A stretch of 64,000 bases of DNA from Daucus carota subsp. sativus (Eukaryota; Streptophyta; Magnoliopsida; Apiales; Apiaceae). A program made the position numbers and the translations under genes. How positions within the stretch are numbered: the first letter of the stretch is position 1; each line of letters starts with the position of its first letter. Positions 45,026 through 56,127 of this stretch are shown piece after piece. A model generated the notes under the pieces. The model searched no databases. It saw only the letters and a program-made list of their open reading frames with translations, and was not told the DNA's origin. Location: assembly GCF_001625215.2 (NCBI RefSeq), contig NC_030385.2, positions 3,899,135 through 3,963,134 of the forward strand, read 5' to 3'.

Positions 45026-45115
45026 TAACAAACGTCCTAACATAACAATAAATTTTATCGGATGATAATAAGACTAGTAACATCCATCAACGCATATAAC
45101 GACACTTCCATGTCT

Positions 45116-45259
45116 CGCACGATTATTGTTAACTTAATGTGATATATCACCTGGTTATTGTAATTTGATTTCTAATTAGAAGGAAAGCGCACGATTATTG
45201 TTAACTTAATGTGATATATCACCTGGTTATTGTAATTTGATTTCTAATTAGAAGGAAAG
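45116..45259. repeat. Perfect tandem duplication, 2 x 72 bp
   Basis: The 72-bp unit beginning cgcacgattattg and ending gaaggaaag occurs twice in a row (45116-45187, 45188-45259) without differences. It lies about 170 bp beyond the stop codon of the SWEET gene. Confidence 0.9.
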
Positions 45260-45432
45260 CATCCTATGAAGAAGATTGCATGAATTTATGATAATTTTTG
45301 ATTAAGTTTTTCGAAGTTGAGCACACAAATCCAGATTCATTATGTCAATATCCAAAAGAACCAAGATAGTACAGCAAATTTCCAACACAGAATGAATAAT
45401 CTAATGCATATAGATAAGCATGCAAATTTGGA

Positions 45433-46870
45433 TCAAGGGGTGCTTTCAGACATTTGAACAGATGATCTTTCGTATTCCTCTTCCCAGTTAGTTGTCCTAT
45501 AGAACCAAGCGTATAGAATAAGCTGAACTGCTCCAGAAATCCCTCCTAAAGCATTGGGAACCTGCAACACATACATTTAACATGTTGTAACCAATTCTTT
45601 CCTTGCCAAATCAAATTTGTGCTTGCAGTTATTTAACTTACCAGAAGATACGGATCGAATTTCAGCAATGCATAAATGGTCCAGATCACTGCATTCGAAA
45701 AACTGGCAACCGACAGAGCGAGGGGCATGTACTTGACACTCTTCGTCTTGATCACACGTTGCTGCATGCATGCAAAGCTCATTTATTAATCTTTCTTAAT
45801 CCATGTTTAGTACATTTAATTAAGTGCTTGATTGAAGACGTCGACGTACCATGACAGTCAAGGGGGCCGTGTACATAATAATGTTGAAGATGATACTCAC
45901 GATCCCGACAAGCATGGATCTTCCATCGGTGTCGGGGATGGCTAGTATGGTAATGAGCACCACCACAGTCATGAAAATGGTTTCTATCAGAAGAGCGATG
46001 AGTATCTTTTTCTGCGAAAATGCAAGACTCCATAATTAACAATTAAATTACATTTTCAGAAAATATCCCGATAGATAGATGGATAGATAGATACCCTTAA
46101 TCCCCAGTTGCTGTAAAGGATGAAGATGCCAACATAGGCGAGTTCGAGGACAAGACCAGCACCATTGATTGTGAGGACCAGAATATCATCTGGACTTACG
46201 AATGGCATTCCATAGAAAGACCACATCGCGCAGTTGAGTACTGTCGCCACATATGGATCTGGTTTGTATTCTTGCACCGATTTGGCTTTGACTACTTTTC
46301 TGATTGTTGGTCTGCAGATGCACCATGAGTAGTACGTCAATTTCTATTAGCTTTATCAATTAGGCTTATACGTCTTATAAATCTGTTCTCGAGAATCGAA
46401 TTTATGACAGTGAGAACATATATATGTCTTTCTACTTCGATGGTGAATTTCTATTGCTTCTCATCTTCTCTTATTAATTATGATAGCTCCCTGAATGCAC
46501 AAAATATCTCAGCAATCAAAGTCCTTCACCTAACTAAAAAGTAGTTTTTCACGTGTGCTTACCGGCACACACTAGAAAGACCTATATATGTTTTCACTGT
46601 CATAAGTTCGATTCTCGAGAACAGATTTATAAGACGTATAAGCCTAATTATTCAAAAAAATAAATATCATGCATGAATTCTCATGACATGTTCTAGTTAG
46701 TTACATAGGTGATAGAAAGAGGCAAGCAGAAATGACATTTCCTGCACGCAAATAAGAATCAAAATCATCAGAAAAAACGGGTGTCGAATTATTCAAAATG
46801 CGAGAACGAACTAATCAGTTAAACTACCGATAATTCCAATAATGGTTCTCGCTATTCCGGTACCACCCAT
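45433..46870 (-). CDS. SWEET sugar transporter
   Basis: Bidirectional sugar transporter of the MtN3/saliva (SWEET) family, seven-helix membrane protein. Six exons on the minus strand: 46870-46828, 46741-46705 (37-nt micro-exon), 46311-46095, 46011-45850, 45761-45642, 45561-45433, together 235 residues with consistent phases. Exon 1/2 encode MGGTGIARTIIGIIGNVI and LFLSP, the first helix with its conserved proline. Exon 3 has SVQEYKPDPYVATVLNCAMW. Exon 5 has TKSVKYMPLALSVASFSNAVIW, opening the second MtN3 repeat. The short C-terminal tail (after about residue 215) is hydrophilic. The sequence looks closest to clade II (SWEET4-7, mainly hexoses), an inference from residue patterns. A TATA box lies about 170 bp upstream. 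Intron 2 holds an inverted SINE-like pair. No coding defects are seen. Confidence 0.92.
46355..46656. repeat. Inverted pair of SINE-like repeats in SWEET intron 2
   Basis: Two arms of about 80 bp (46357-46436 and 46580-46656) are inverted copies. Both contain TTCGATTCTCGAGAACAG, resembling a tRNA B box, and GTATAAGCC near an A-rich 3' end. Transcribed as part of the intron they could fold into a long hairpin. Confidence 0.7.
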
Positions 46871-47040
46871 CTTCGTTCAAGATTTGGAGATTGCCAAATG
46901 ACTCTTGCAGAAAAAGAGATCTGAAATGTGTGTGTGTGTAATAGTGTGTGAAGATGAAAACAGAGGAGAACAGGACAAAGATGTTGGGAGAAAGATATGT
47001 TCGATCTATTTTCATGGGTCACCATGTAAAAATTTTCGGA

Positions 47041-47050
47041 CTTATATAAG
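47041..47050 (-). promoter_or_regulatory. TATA box of the SWEET gene
   Basis: CTTATATAAG (palindromic, so it reads TATATAAG on the minus strand), about 170 bp before the SWEET start codon. The distance allows a 5' UTR of about 140 nt. Confidence 0.5.
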
Positions 47051-47524
47051 CATCGAATTGGCTGTTGTTAGACTCTTCATGTATAATATACACCAATGGT
47101 GAGACGCCAGCTGTCTTCACTTTCTGTGTTTGACACTCGTTGTTATATTCCAACACACAGTATTTTAGTATATGGGTATTATTATCTGTTATTCTGTGGT
47201 AAACTATTTCTTTTACTTTGTCAACAAAACACTATTTATGGATTAGGCAGGCACCTGAACAGAGAGTTCTGCCTGTATATTTTTAACATTTTGAAAGGGT
47301 GAAGTATTCCTTAATTCTACCAGATTCTTAGTAGTGGGCATAAAAAATTCTATAAATTGCTATGTAAAAGTTAAAATTAGATAAATTAATAGAATTCGTT
47401 AATATTAAATTAATTGTACCACTCTGATATTGGTTTTATGAATGGTATTATTATTTATCTTTTAACTTACAAGTGGTGTCCTTATATTATAGGGTCTTTT
47501 TAGTGTGTCCATGACACATATTAA

Positions 47525-47899
47525 GAGCAAGTCCAAAAATGTCTTAGCAAATGCCTTATAAATATAATAAAATATAGTGTTCTAGTGACTTAGGACATCA
47601 TTTTGATATATCAATTCCAACAATATGCCCCATTATTGTGCCTTATTATTAAAATAATAATATATTTGAATTGTCATCGGAGGGAAATGAAAAGGAGGGA
47701 GGAGAGAGATGTGGTGGAATGGTAGGAAACTATTTTTGTATTGATAGGGCATACATAATGGTGCCTAAAAAATAAGGCACTTGTTACATGTCCTAGTGTT
47801 TTAAGGCACCACTAGGACATTGTTGGAGCATTGATTTGCTTCATGTGCCTTAAATTTTGATTTAGGACATCAATATAGGACACACTCTTGGACTTGCTC
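47525..47899. mobile_element. Tourist-like MITE, second family member
   Basis: Ends GAGCAAGTCC and GGACTTGCTC are flanked by TAA (47522-47524 and 47900-47902). Length and ends match the element at 2072-2444. Inner motifs such as ccttattattaaa and taggacat recur in both. Confidence 0.75.
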
Positions 47900-47902
47900 T
47901 AA

Positions 47903-48712
47903 CAACTACTCTTTGTTTCGGTGGAGGGTTTTCCAAGTCATGATTTTTGTGCATACGCAGAGACCATGATTATTAATGAGTTTTGGCCAATAAAAATACT
48001 ATATGTATATTTGATACTGACCTAGTCAATAAGATTTCTATTTTTTTCAAATTTCAACAATTGACTTTGTCTATTTAATACACAATTTAAAAATTAAAAA
48101 ATTTGATTACAAAAATGAAAATAAAAAAGCTAAAATTAAAGTCTAAAACCAAAGTCCAAAATTAAATTATTTTTTTAATACATATTTTTTATCGACTCGA
48201 GTTTTTACCAGTTGAACTCGAGTCCGAGTATTTAACGAGTCGAGTCGAACAATAAAAAAGCTCGGTTGAACTTGTTAATCTTATCGGATATTATTGGTTG
48301 TTCGAACTCGAGCTCGTTAACGAGGCGAGGCGAATTTTTATCGAGTTGAGTCGAGTCGGCTTAACGATAACCGTATATTGTTTAAGTACCAAGCAGGTTA
48401 AGTATGTTGCCTAATTTCTGTTTTATGCACAAGCAGACATTGAAACATCAAAAATTAACTGACCTTTAAAAGACCCAGGATATTATCAAAGGTAATCAAC
48501 TGGTTATAGACAGTTTAAATTGTTAAATCTAGTAAGAAACATCACGAAAGCATAACTACCAATAAAATTTAAAGCTTAACCACCTTGCTTAGAATCTTGT
48601 AACCACAGTCACATCACACAAATTTATTCATCAAACAAGCAGCTATTACATGTTTTTCATGATATAATTTTCACCAGACGCAGGCAATAATTTCAAACTT
48701 AACAGAAGTTAG
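47903..48712. other. Intergenic with hAT-like motif cluster
   Basis: No gene. The part at 48185-48365 is rich in cgagtcgag/ctcgactcg motifs in both orientations, like the fragment at 25203. No terminal repeats or target duplications were found. The last part is the LRR gene 3' flank. Confidence 0.4.
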
Positions 48713-49930
48713 TTACTGCTTAGCACATTCAGAAGCTCGTCTTTGGCCTCCACGACAAATTTCTAGCTTCCTCGGACAGTTGAGACAATTGTGTGCAAGG
48801 CTGCCTATAATGTCAACATGAGTACTAGTAAACTGTGACGGAACATTTCCCTCGAGAAAATTGTAATCCAAGAACAAGCTTTGCCATGGATTTCCAAGCC
48901 TATCTCCGTATACTTCTGGAATTGGCCCAGTAAACACATTATGGCCGAGATTGAGTGAGGTCAAGTTGGAATAGGTAAACAAGTTGATTGGCAGATTTCC
49001 CTGCAATCTGTTTTCATGCATGTCAAGAACCTCAAGCAGCGAGGAGTCGTCTGCAAACTTGTTCACCTCGACAGATGTGAATCGATTAATAGAAACATTA
49101 AGGTATTTTAAGAAAGGTAATGTAAGTATATCAGGATCTATGTTTCCAGAAAGCCTGTTGTCACTAATATCTATTGACTCTAGGTTTTCAATTATCTGAA
49201 GGGAAGTAACGCGGCCAGAAAGTAAATTACGGGCTAGGTTCAATGTTCGTAGGTTCTGAGGAAGAACTGGAAAATTTCCCATAAGCTGGTTACCACTGAG
49301 GTCTAATGTGTTTAGCTGCCATAGTCCACTAAGGTCAGGAACTACGCCGACTAGTTCATTGTTTGACATACTCATGAGAGTCAGTCTTCTTAAACCAGAA
49401 ATGGAGTCAGGGATTGGTCCGGAAAGCAAGTTTCTCGAAAGATCAAGATTTACAAGCTTCTTGAGCTTGCCAACATCTGGCATGTTGCCGCTAAAGAAAT
49501 TATTTGATAGAAGAACGCTAGTAAGGTTTCCTAATCTGGAAATGGTCGTTGGAATCGGGCCTCGAAATTGGTTCCTTCTTAGATTAAGAGTTGTTAGTGC
49601 TGTTAGATTTTCTATGGCAGGCGTGAGAAAGCCCTCGTATCCGTCCCCTTCCAGATCAAGAGTTGTTATTTGGCTGCTTGAATTATCTTGAGGCAATGTG
49701 CATAAAATGCCAAGAAAATCTGACCCCGTGCTCTCGCATGGATCCAAGTCAAAATTCCAAGTACTGAGAAATGAATATTCGGTGATTGAGACAGGATCGA
49801 CGGACATTGTGATGGCACGAAGAACTTCCACTTCTGATTCTAGAGTCTTGGCATCAGCAGAAACTAAAAGCCAAGATAATATTACAGTGGCAACCATTGT
49901 GTTGAAGGGGATAAAGATTATGGACTGCAT
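48713..49930 (-). CDS. Secreted leucine-rich-repeat protein (no kinase)
   Basis: Single-exon gene of 405 residues. I chose the ATG at 49930 because a TATA box (49992-49999) lies within the longer open frame and because this Met begins a signal peptide (hydrophobic core VATVILSWLLVSA). A plant LRR cap with the DPCES cysteine follows. Then come about ten LRRs of the plant type (LxxLxxLxLxxNxxxGxIP), for example NLTSVLLSNNFFSGNMPDV and TLDLSGNQLMGNF. A C-terminal cysteine cluster (CLNCPRKLEIC) closes the fold. There is no transmembrane helix or kinase, so it should be apoplastic. The role is unknown; such proteins often act in cell-surface recognition or as partners of receptor kinases. No truncation is visible. 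Confidence 0.82.
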   Translation of the reverse strand: MQSIIFIPFNTMVATVILSWLLVSADAKTLESEVEVLRAITMSVDPVSITEYSFLSTWNFDLDPCESTGSDFLGILCTLPQDNSSSQITTLDLEGDGYEGFLTPAIENLTALTTLNLRRNQFRGPIPTTISRLGNLTSVLLSNNFFSGNMPDVGKLKKLVNLDLSRNLLSGPIPDSISGLRRLTLMSMSNNELVGVVPDLSGLWQLNTLDLSGNQLMGNFPVLPQNLRTLNLARNLLSGRVTSLQIIENLESIDISDNRLSGNIDPDILTLPFLKYLNVSINRFTSVEVNKFADDSSLLEVLDMHENRLQGNLPINLFTYSNLTSLNLGHNVFTGPIPEVYGDRLGNPWQSLFLDYNFLEGNVPSQFTSTHVDIIGSLAHNCLNCPRKLEICRGGQRRASECAKQ

Positions 49931-49991
49931 TGTTTTGTACCAAGTACACAATAGTCTTTGATTCAGTACTACTAGTAAATTGTCTGTGTTA

Positions 49992-49999
49992 TATTTATA
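49992..49999 (-). promoter_or_regulatory. TATA box of the LRR gene
   Basis: TATAAATA on the minus strand, 62 bp before the chosen ATG. It decides against the longer frame that would start at 50038. Confidence 0.6.
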
Positions 50000-50038
50000 C
50001 TGTGCATGTTTCAGACTCTTGATTAACTTAGTGGCCAT

Positions 50039-51949
50039 TTAAATGTCAAGAGGTTGGGCATGCAAGATGGATTTTTAAATTAGGTGACATGAGAAAAGTG
50101 CCCAAGACAACTGAATCTGCCCATCTTTCTCAACCATAATATTTTGCTTGCTCTGATTTTTCTAGGAAACGCCCTTTACAGCAAGTTAATAAAGAATCAA
50201 GAATTGTTGTTATATATATGATAAAGATTGATTATATAAATTCAGGTACCAATAGTAGAAAATTAAGAGTGATAACTAAATGCAAATTTTGAGGACGAAA
50301 TTTTTAATTTGTACCCCAATTTAAAATTCGAAATTAGAAATAAATTCAAGAATTTAAAACATTTATATTTTACTTGGGCAGAGGATTCTAAATGATGCAT
50401 AATTTGGACAAATTTGAATAACTAGCTCTTAAGTATCAGTATATGAAAATTTTGTGATATTTAAACGAATATTTTAATTTGGGCTGGACACTGCGAGATG
50501 TCGAGATGATTTGTGTAGTTTATAAATAGTTATATTTCAAGTAAATGAATGAGTTAAAAGAAAGTAGAGTATAGGCAAGTTATAGTTGGAAGAAAAAAGA
50601 AGAGGAGAAGTGATAACTAAATAATTTATGTGCTTAAATTACAGAAAGTATTAGGTGAATTAGTTTAAAATGGTCCATCATACATTCAAGTGTATAGATA
50701 ATAGCTCAATTTTTCAAAAATACCTATAATTTTGTATTCATTATCTAATCTGAAAACACGGAATACCTCCAATTTGTCATCATCTAATACACTAAAAACT
50801 CACGTAGCAACAATGATTGTAAAGAGGACAAGTCACATGTAAGAAGCATGCTCGACCTAAAGAGAAATACCGTGCTGTATTTAAATTCAAACCGAGGCAA
50901 AGGTTGGTGATACTCAACATATAAAGAAGTGCCAACAAAGATAGACTAACAGTAATTCAGTCATTTCTGTAAAATGTTTATATTATGGGATGAGACTTGA
51001 GAGGGAGTATTTGGGTTTATCAAAAAAAGGGTTATCCGGTAACAACTAACAAGTATCTAGCATCTACTGCAAACATATCAATTCCCCTCCCCTTCCAAAG
51101 GCCAAACGAAACCAAAATTCTTTTGAGTTTCTGAACTCAAGCTTCTTTCAGTGTCCAACTTCCTAGGATGGTACTAACTACATGCGATACAACCAATCCA
51201 ACAGCAATAACAGAAGCGGCAAAATCATCTTTGCAGCGTTAATGCTTTTTGCTGGTTGGTTTCATTATCATAAAACTGCTTCAAAATTGGCTTGGTTCAA
51301 GATGTAGAATTTATGTTGAATGATGGGAAACATAATGGGATACTTGTCACCCTTGTCTATCTAGGATTTAAGGCTACTACAGAAATCAGAACTAGTAAAG
51401 GGACGATAACATAATAGATCAATGGGACAGATTTTTTTTTTTTTTTTGATTAATTTCAATAGGACAGATTACTTATAATTTGTAGTCATCATCTAATCTT
51501 AATACATTTCCAAACTAAAAACTCATGAGTTTTATGCAGCAGCAGGCACAGCTTCTACATACTGGGGAGTGGGGAGCACATTGTTAAGATCTGGTCAGAG
51601 ATGCTTAACCAAGGATTATCTTAGCTTACTGAGGAAGCATGTATAATAATCTCTGTCCTTGATTTGTGCTAATACTACTTTTTTCTTTTAAGGTTTCCTA
51701 CCAGTTCATCAATTGTGTCGAATATAAAACATTTCCCAGCATCAGGGCCACATACACATTCTAACATAACTACTAAAGTGACCTTTAATTACTAGACAGT
51801 ATCAAGTAACAAGGCTCACAGAGAACAAGTCAGACATTATATTTAAAAAAGCATCCACTAGAGTTCAAGTATTCTTATACCAAATTAAACTACATTAAAG
51901 AAAACACCCTTAACCCTCTGTAGCTAAGTAATACCAAATACGCAAGTCA
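50039..51949. other. Intergenic, no gene seen
   Basis: Promoter side of the LRR gene on the left and 3' flank of DSS1 on the right. There is a T-rich run around 51430-51448. Nothing else stands out. Confidence 0.4.
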
Positions 51950-52436
51950 TCACTTCTCCTCACTCGTATCATTCTGCAACTCCTTCCTTAGCTGCACCGA
52001 GAAGTCATCATTGACATCATCATCATCCCAATCATCCTCCCACTCCTGTGTTACATCCGTCCCTATCTCGTTCTTCTCCTCAAACTCTGTCATCACAACC
52101 TCACTAATCAGTAAACCTAACACGACAAAATATTTTTTCCCAAAATTCATCCACACCTACTATCTAATTAATTAAATCCACATCATCCTCGTATTAATCA
52201 CAAAGGCCTAAAACATCATCTCCAACACAAATTATCGACACGAAAACAAAAATTCCTAGCAGCATCCAATAAATTCATAAAAACGCAATTTTACGAGTTC
52301 CAGTAATTAAAAAATTGGGGGAAAAGAAGAGAGGTATACCGAGACCGATTTCGAACTCTTCAAACTCATCATCGTCTTCAAACAAGTCGATTTTCGCGGC
52401 CTCTTCAACTTTCTCCTCAATTTTTGTTTCCGCCAT
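51950..52436 (-). CDS. DSS1: DSS1/SEM1, 26S proteasome lid subunit and BRCA2 partner
   Basis: Tiny acidic protein of the proteasome regulatory lid; it also binds BRCA2 in recombination and belongs to the TREX-2 mRNA export complex. Two coding exons (52436-52340, 52086-51950) give 77 residues, near the usual 70-75. The two conserved blocks are present: DLFEDDDEFEEFE in exon 1 and QEWEDDWDDDDVNDDFSVQL in exon 2, followed by a lysine-containing tail. The splice junction is CTCG|GTATACC with ACAG|AGTTTG. A 5' UTR intron (about 52564-52443, GTAAGT to TGCAG) precedes the ATG, which explains the false longer frame upstream. No defects. Confidence 0.95.
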
Positions 52437-52589
52437 TACAATCTGCAACAAAACACTTAATGAATCACACAAATTCACAAGCCTAAACCCTAATTTCACA
52501 GTAATGCAATTAAATATTCATTAACACAAGTATACATGTTTTAGAAATTGGAGAGTATACTTACGGTGATAGATACAGACTTTGGAGAG

Positions 52590-54895
52590 CTTGGAGTTCT
52601 GAGTTGTGTGTGTGAAATTATTTCAGTGCTCCGATTTTTTAGCTGAGCGGGAGTTTTATAGTTGCACCGTTTTGCAAGAAACAATGGATGGCACTTAAGT
52701 TTGTTTTTACGACGTCGTTTTAGGTGAGGTGTAAATACTAGAATTGCTGTTCAAGTTTTCTTTATGCTTCCTAGTCTCTTCTAATGGGCCGCTCTAAACT
52801 AGACTTCTCCCAGAGTGGTATAAAGCCCGTTCGATGGGCTTAAACATTCCTACACGTTGCAGTGAAAATTAAATTGTTGTAAAAATGATTGCCTATGTGC
52901 GTTAAAAGTTTAATATTAAGCGCAATTATCTTAAAAGTTAAAAGTACTTATCAAAAGGTAAAAGTTATATACAAGTGAAAGTAATATGTAATTTATAGAG
53001 TTGGATTCCGTATTTCAGTGTATTACAATACTTTTTGGTAGTCTTTGTAGACTAAAGAATCTACTATCGGATTAGAAAAGTAATGAATGGCTGAGTTAAA
53101 TAAAAAATAAAATAATTTTTATTTTCAAATTTATCCATACACTACACTTTGTTATTGAAGCTATTTTCAGCAACTATAATCGTATAGTATCATTATCCCG
53201 CATCTCTCTAAACAATTGGCGATTACATACTAAACCTATCATTTAAAAAGCACGTCATTGAATGACAAGAAGTTTATACATCGAAATTCTGGCATGCTTC
53301 GCTTTACCGACTTCAATTATATTTAAAGGTTAGTTGCAGAACATATCTTTCTTTTTATCTTAGTTGCATAACCTATTTTTATACTCATCTTCTTCAATTT
53401 TTGGCACTCTATCCCTATCGGCCGCATCAGATTATGTTTTTATTTTGATACTAAAACCCTGATAGTGACCAACCTATAGATTCATCGACATTAATCATAA
53501 TGACTTATTAATGATGTTTGTTGACTTTAATGACCAACCTATAGATTCATCGATATGCACCTCTATAGATTCATCGACATTGATGTTTAATGACGAACGA
53601 CGAACGAAGATGTGCAAAATAATTGCAAAAAATGGAGAGATATACATGAAACACCAAATTAAACGGATGCCGTTGATTGTAATTGCTGTTTATAACTGCT
53701 CCAATAAAAATATAACCACCGTATATTCTAGTGTATATCTAACATGAATATATTTAAAAAAATAATAATATAAGATTAATAATGATCGGTGGATTTAAAA
53801 CAATGAATGGCTAATATGTCAATCTACAATACTGTAATTAAAATGTGGTTTATAAGGAGCTTTACTCTTAATTTATATGTTGGGGTAAATGTTTTGATAC
53901 TTATAATTTATTGAGTATAAAATTTATTAATATGATAATAAATTATTATAATTTAGTCAAATTTGTAAATAGTGACTAATTTGATATATTTGAACTAAAT
54001 GAGTGATAATTTTATAATCATCCCGATATTGAATTAAAAATCGGGCTTTTTCCAAAAACCCGAGTTGAGAAAAAAAATTTAAAAATACTTTCATAAAAAT
54101 AAAAAAATTCAAAAGACCTTTAAAAAAATATTTTTAAAAATACGGTTGGCAACTGTTGCAATCATATTTGCAACCGATCAATCAAAATTAACCACTAAAA
54201 TTAACATGATTTCAACTGTATCAACATCCAGATCAACCAAAATATACCATAAATATAAATTTAATAATTTAATAATTGAAATAGATTTGGTTACATAATA
54301 TGTTGCGTATATTGATTAGAGGAAAACAATGGTAACTAAGATTTGAAAATCGTCGTGGTGTGACTTGTGAGGGAGGGGGACTGTGCAGAGATAAGATTGA
54401 TTGGCTTTTATTTGTATTGATTTTGTTTATATACATAGCTATGTGAATATTTGTGAATTTGATTACTTGTTGTGTTGATGAATAGAGTTTCGTGGAGCGG
54501 AGATTGAAAGTAGACGGCAGCAGAGTGGGAGTGTTGGAACAAGGGACGGCAGCAGAGTGGGAGTGTTGCAACAAGGGATTAGATGTTGGTGGGGGTGAAG
54601 AGGATGGTTACAAGGTATTGAAAGGAGGATTGTTGGTGACAGTCGAAGAATGTAATTAATCATGTCTCGTCTTACCTTATTTGCGAGTTTTGTTAAATTC
54701 AAAATTTGAATATTGATAAAAGTTTTCAAAAGTATTATAGTTCATTTGAGTTAAAAATTATATTTATTTCAATTGTTTTAAAAAATCTAAACTATTGATT
54801 ACCTTCTTATTTTGTTTCAAATTATAATACATAATTTTTTAGGAGTCACATGGAGTAAAGTAGTTGTTAAAAACTAATATACACACTGTTATCTC
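52590..54895. other. Intergenic, no gene; small tandem repeats
   Basis: Contains short repeats of atagattcatcga (53476-53580) and a 33-bp tandem duplication (acggcagcagagtgggagtg..., 54514-54577). No coding or RNA gene is visible. Confidence 0.4.
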
Positions 54896-55045
54896 TCAAA
54901 GTTAACGGCAGATTTGGACGGAATAATGACCAGGGGTTACAACTTGCACGGGAATTTTAAATGTAGAGTGCATATTGCTATGTTTTAAAATTCAGGTGCT
55001 AAACTGCGTCTTAGGGGTTACAAAGTGTAATTAACTCTTTTAATA
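54896..55045. repeat. Dispersed repeat, relative of 40671-40853
   Basis: Reads from GTTAACGGCAGATTTGGACGG to GTGTAATTAACTCTTTT. Its reverse complement resembles the segment inside the MULE MITE. Ends resemble a MITE, but no target duplication was verified. Confidence 0.45.
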
Positions 55046-55297
55046 AAGTAAGCAAAACTAGTGTGGAATATCATTACCTGGCAGGGCCCCATGCAGAACT
55101 ACCAGTAACATTAAAGAATGCTCGCCACCTAAGCGCCAATCATGTATGGGACCCACTACGACCGGCATTTCCCGGTCCCAGTCACTCTTCTGCTATTGTA
55201 GCCGTTAAGGGAACGAAATCTTCGCTTACAGCTCGACATTTTTAATCTTTCGATTCGCAATTACAGATAGATACACACACACACACATCATTGTGTC

Positions 55298-55304
55298 TAT
55301 ATAT
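55298..55304 (+). promoter_or_regulatory. TATA box of the small conserved gene
   Basis: TATATAT lies about 80 bp before the start codon at 55386. Confidence 0.5.
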
Positions 55305-55385
55305 GATTCGGACTCTAATCCCCACACAGAACAGAAGTTAACAAAACACTAATCAGCGAGACTAAACGTCGGCGTTTTGTTAACA

Positions 55386-55889
55386 ATGGCGATGAACAGT
55401 CATGATTTTTCATCTATCGATATAGAAGAAACAAATGAAGATGAAGCACAAGCAGAAGTGATGTTCGCTAAGCGACGCTGCTGTTTCTGCTTGCCGCATT
55501 TGAATTCGCCTGATTCGTCGTCTCCGGCGGCCGGGAGTCGGTGGTGGAGCAAGTTCCGGTCACCGGAGAACAACGACGGCGTATGGACGCGGGGGATTGA
55601 GTCGGTGAAGAAGGTTCGCGAGTGGTCCGAAATTGTCGCGGGGCCGAAGTGGAAAACTTTCATCCGGCGGTTTAATCGGAGTAGTAAGAGCGGCTTAGTG
55701 AGCAGTAAGAGTTCGAAGTTTCAGTATGATCCGTTGAGTTACGCGCTTAATTTCGATGAAGGACCGGGGCAGAACGGCGATTCGGATCAGGTTGATGATT
55801 ATTTGTGTCGCAATTTCTCGTCGAGATATGCTAATGTGGCGAAAGCATCGGCTGAGAACGATGCGAAGATTGTGAAAAGTTTGATTTGA
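55386..55889 (+). CDS. Small conserved plant protein, stress-associated family, unknown function
   Basis: Single-exon gene of 167 residues from the ATG at 55386. It has a cysteine-rich RRCCFCLP block, a WWSKFR segment, then the strongly conserved core WSEIVAGPKWKTFIRRFNR and a KFQYDPLSYALNFDEG motif near the C-terminus. I know this pattern from uncharacterised plant-only proteins often annotated as stress-induced; no biochemical role is established to my knowledge. There is no signal peptide or membrane helix. The gene is convergent with the inactive receptor kinase (238 bp between stops). GC content is higher than in the surroundings, as for many short intronless plant genes. Confidence 0.8.
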   Translation: MAMNSHDFSSIDIEETNEDEAQAEVMFAKRRCCFCLPHLNSPDSSSPAAGSRWWSKFRSPENNDGVWTRGIESVKKVREWSEIVAGPKWKTFIRRFNRSSKSGLVSSKSSKFQYDPLSYALNFDEGPGQNGDSDQVDDYLCRNFSSRYANVAKASAENDAKIVKSLI

Positions 55890-56127
55890 AGATTGAGCGG
55901 ATTAATGTATTCGATAGATGGAGGATATATTTTTTGATGTGTAAATGAGTGCATATGAATAAATACTTTGATTGATTCAATATGTTAAGATCGAGTCTTG
56001 TACACTGGTACGACTTTACTTCGGAAAAAATTAATTGAATTTGAACTGCTAATTTTATGTTATTGTTGCGAAATGAAAAGGTGAACTGAAATGTGACAAA
56101 GAAGTTTAGTGAAAATGTGAATGTATG

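Noticed and set aside
45579..46039. Short frames overlapping SWEET exons on both strands
   Set aside because: They are shadows of exons 4 and 5; only the minus-strand SWEET frame makes a coherent spliced protein.
49931..50038. 36 extra N-terminal residues of the LRR frame
   Set aside because: A TATA box lies inside this stretch and the later Met starts a proper signal peptide.
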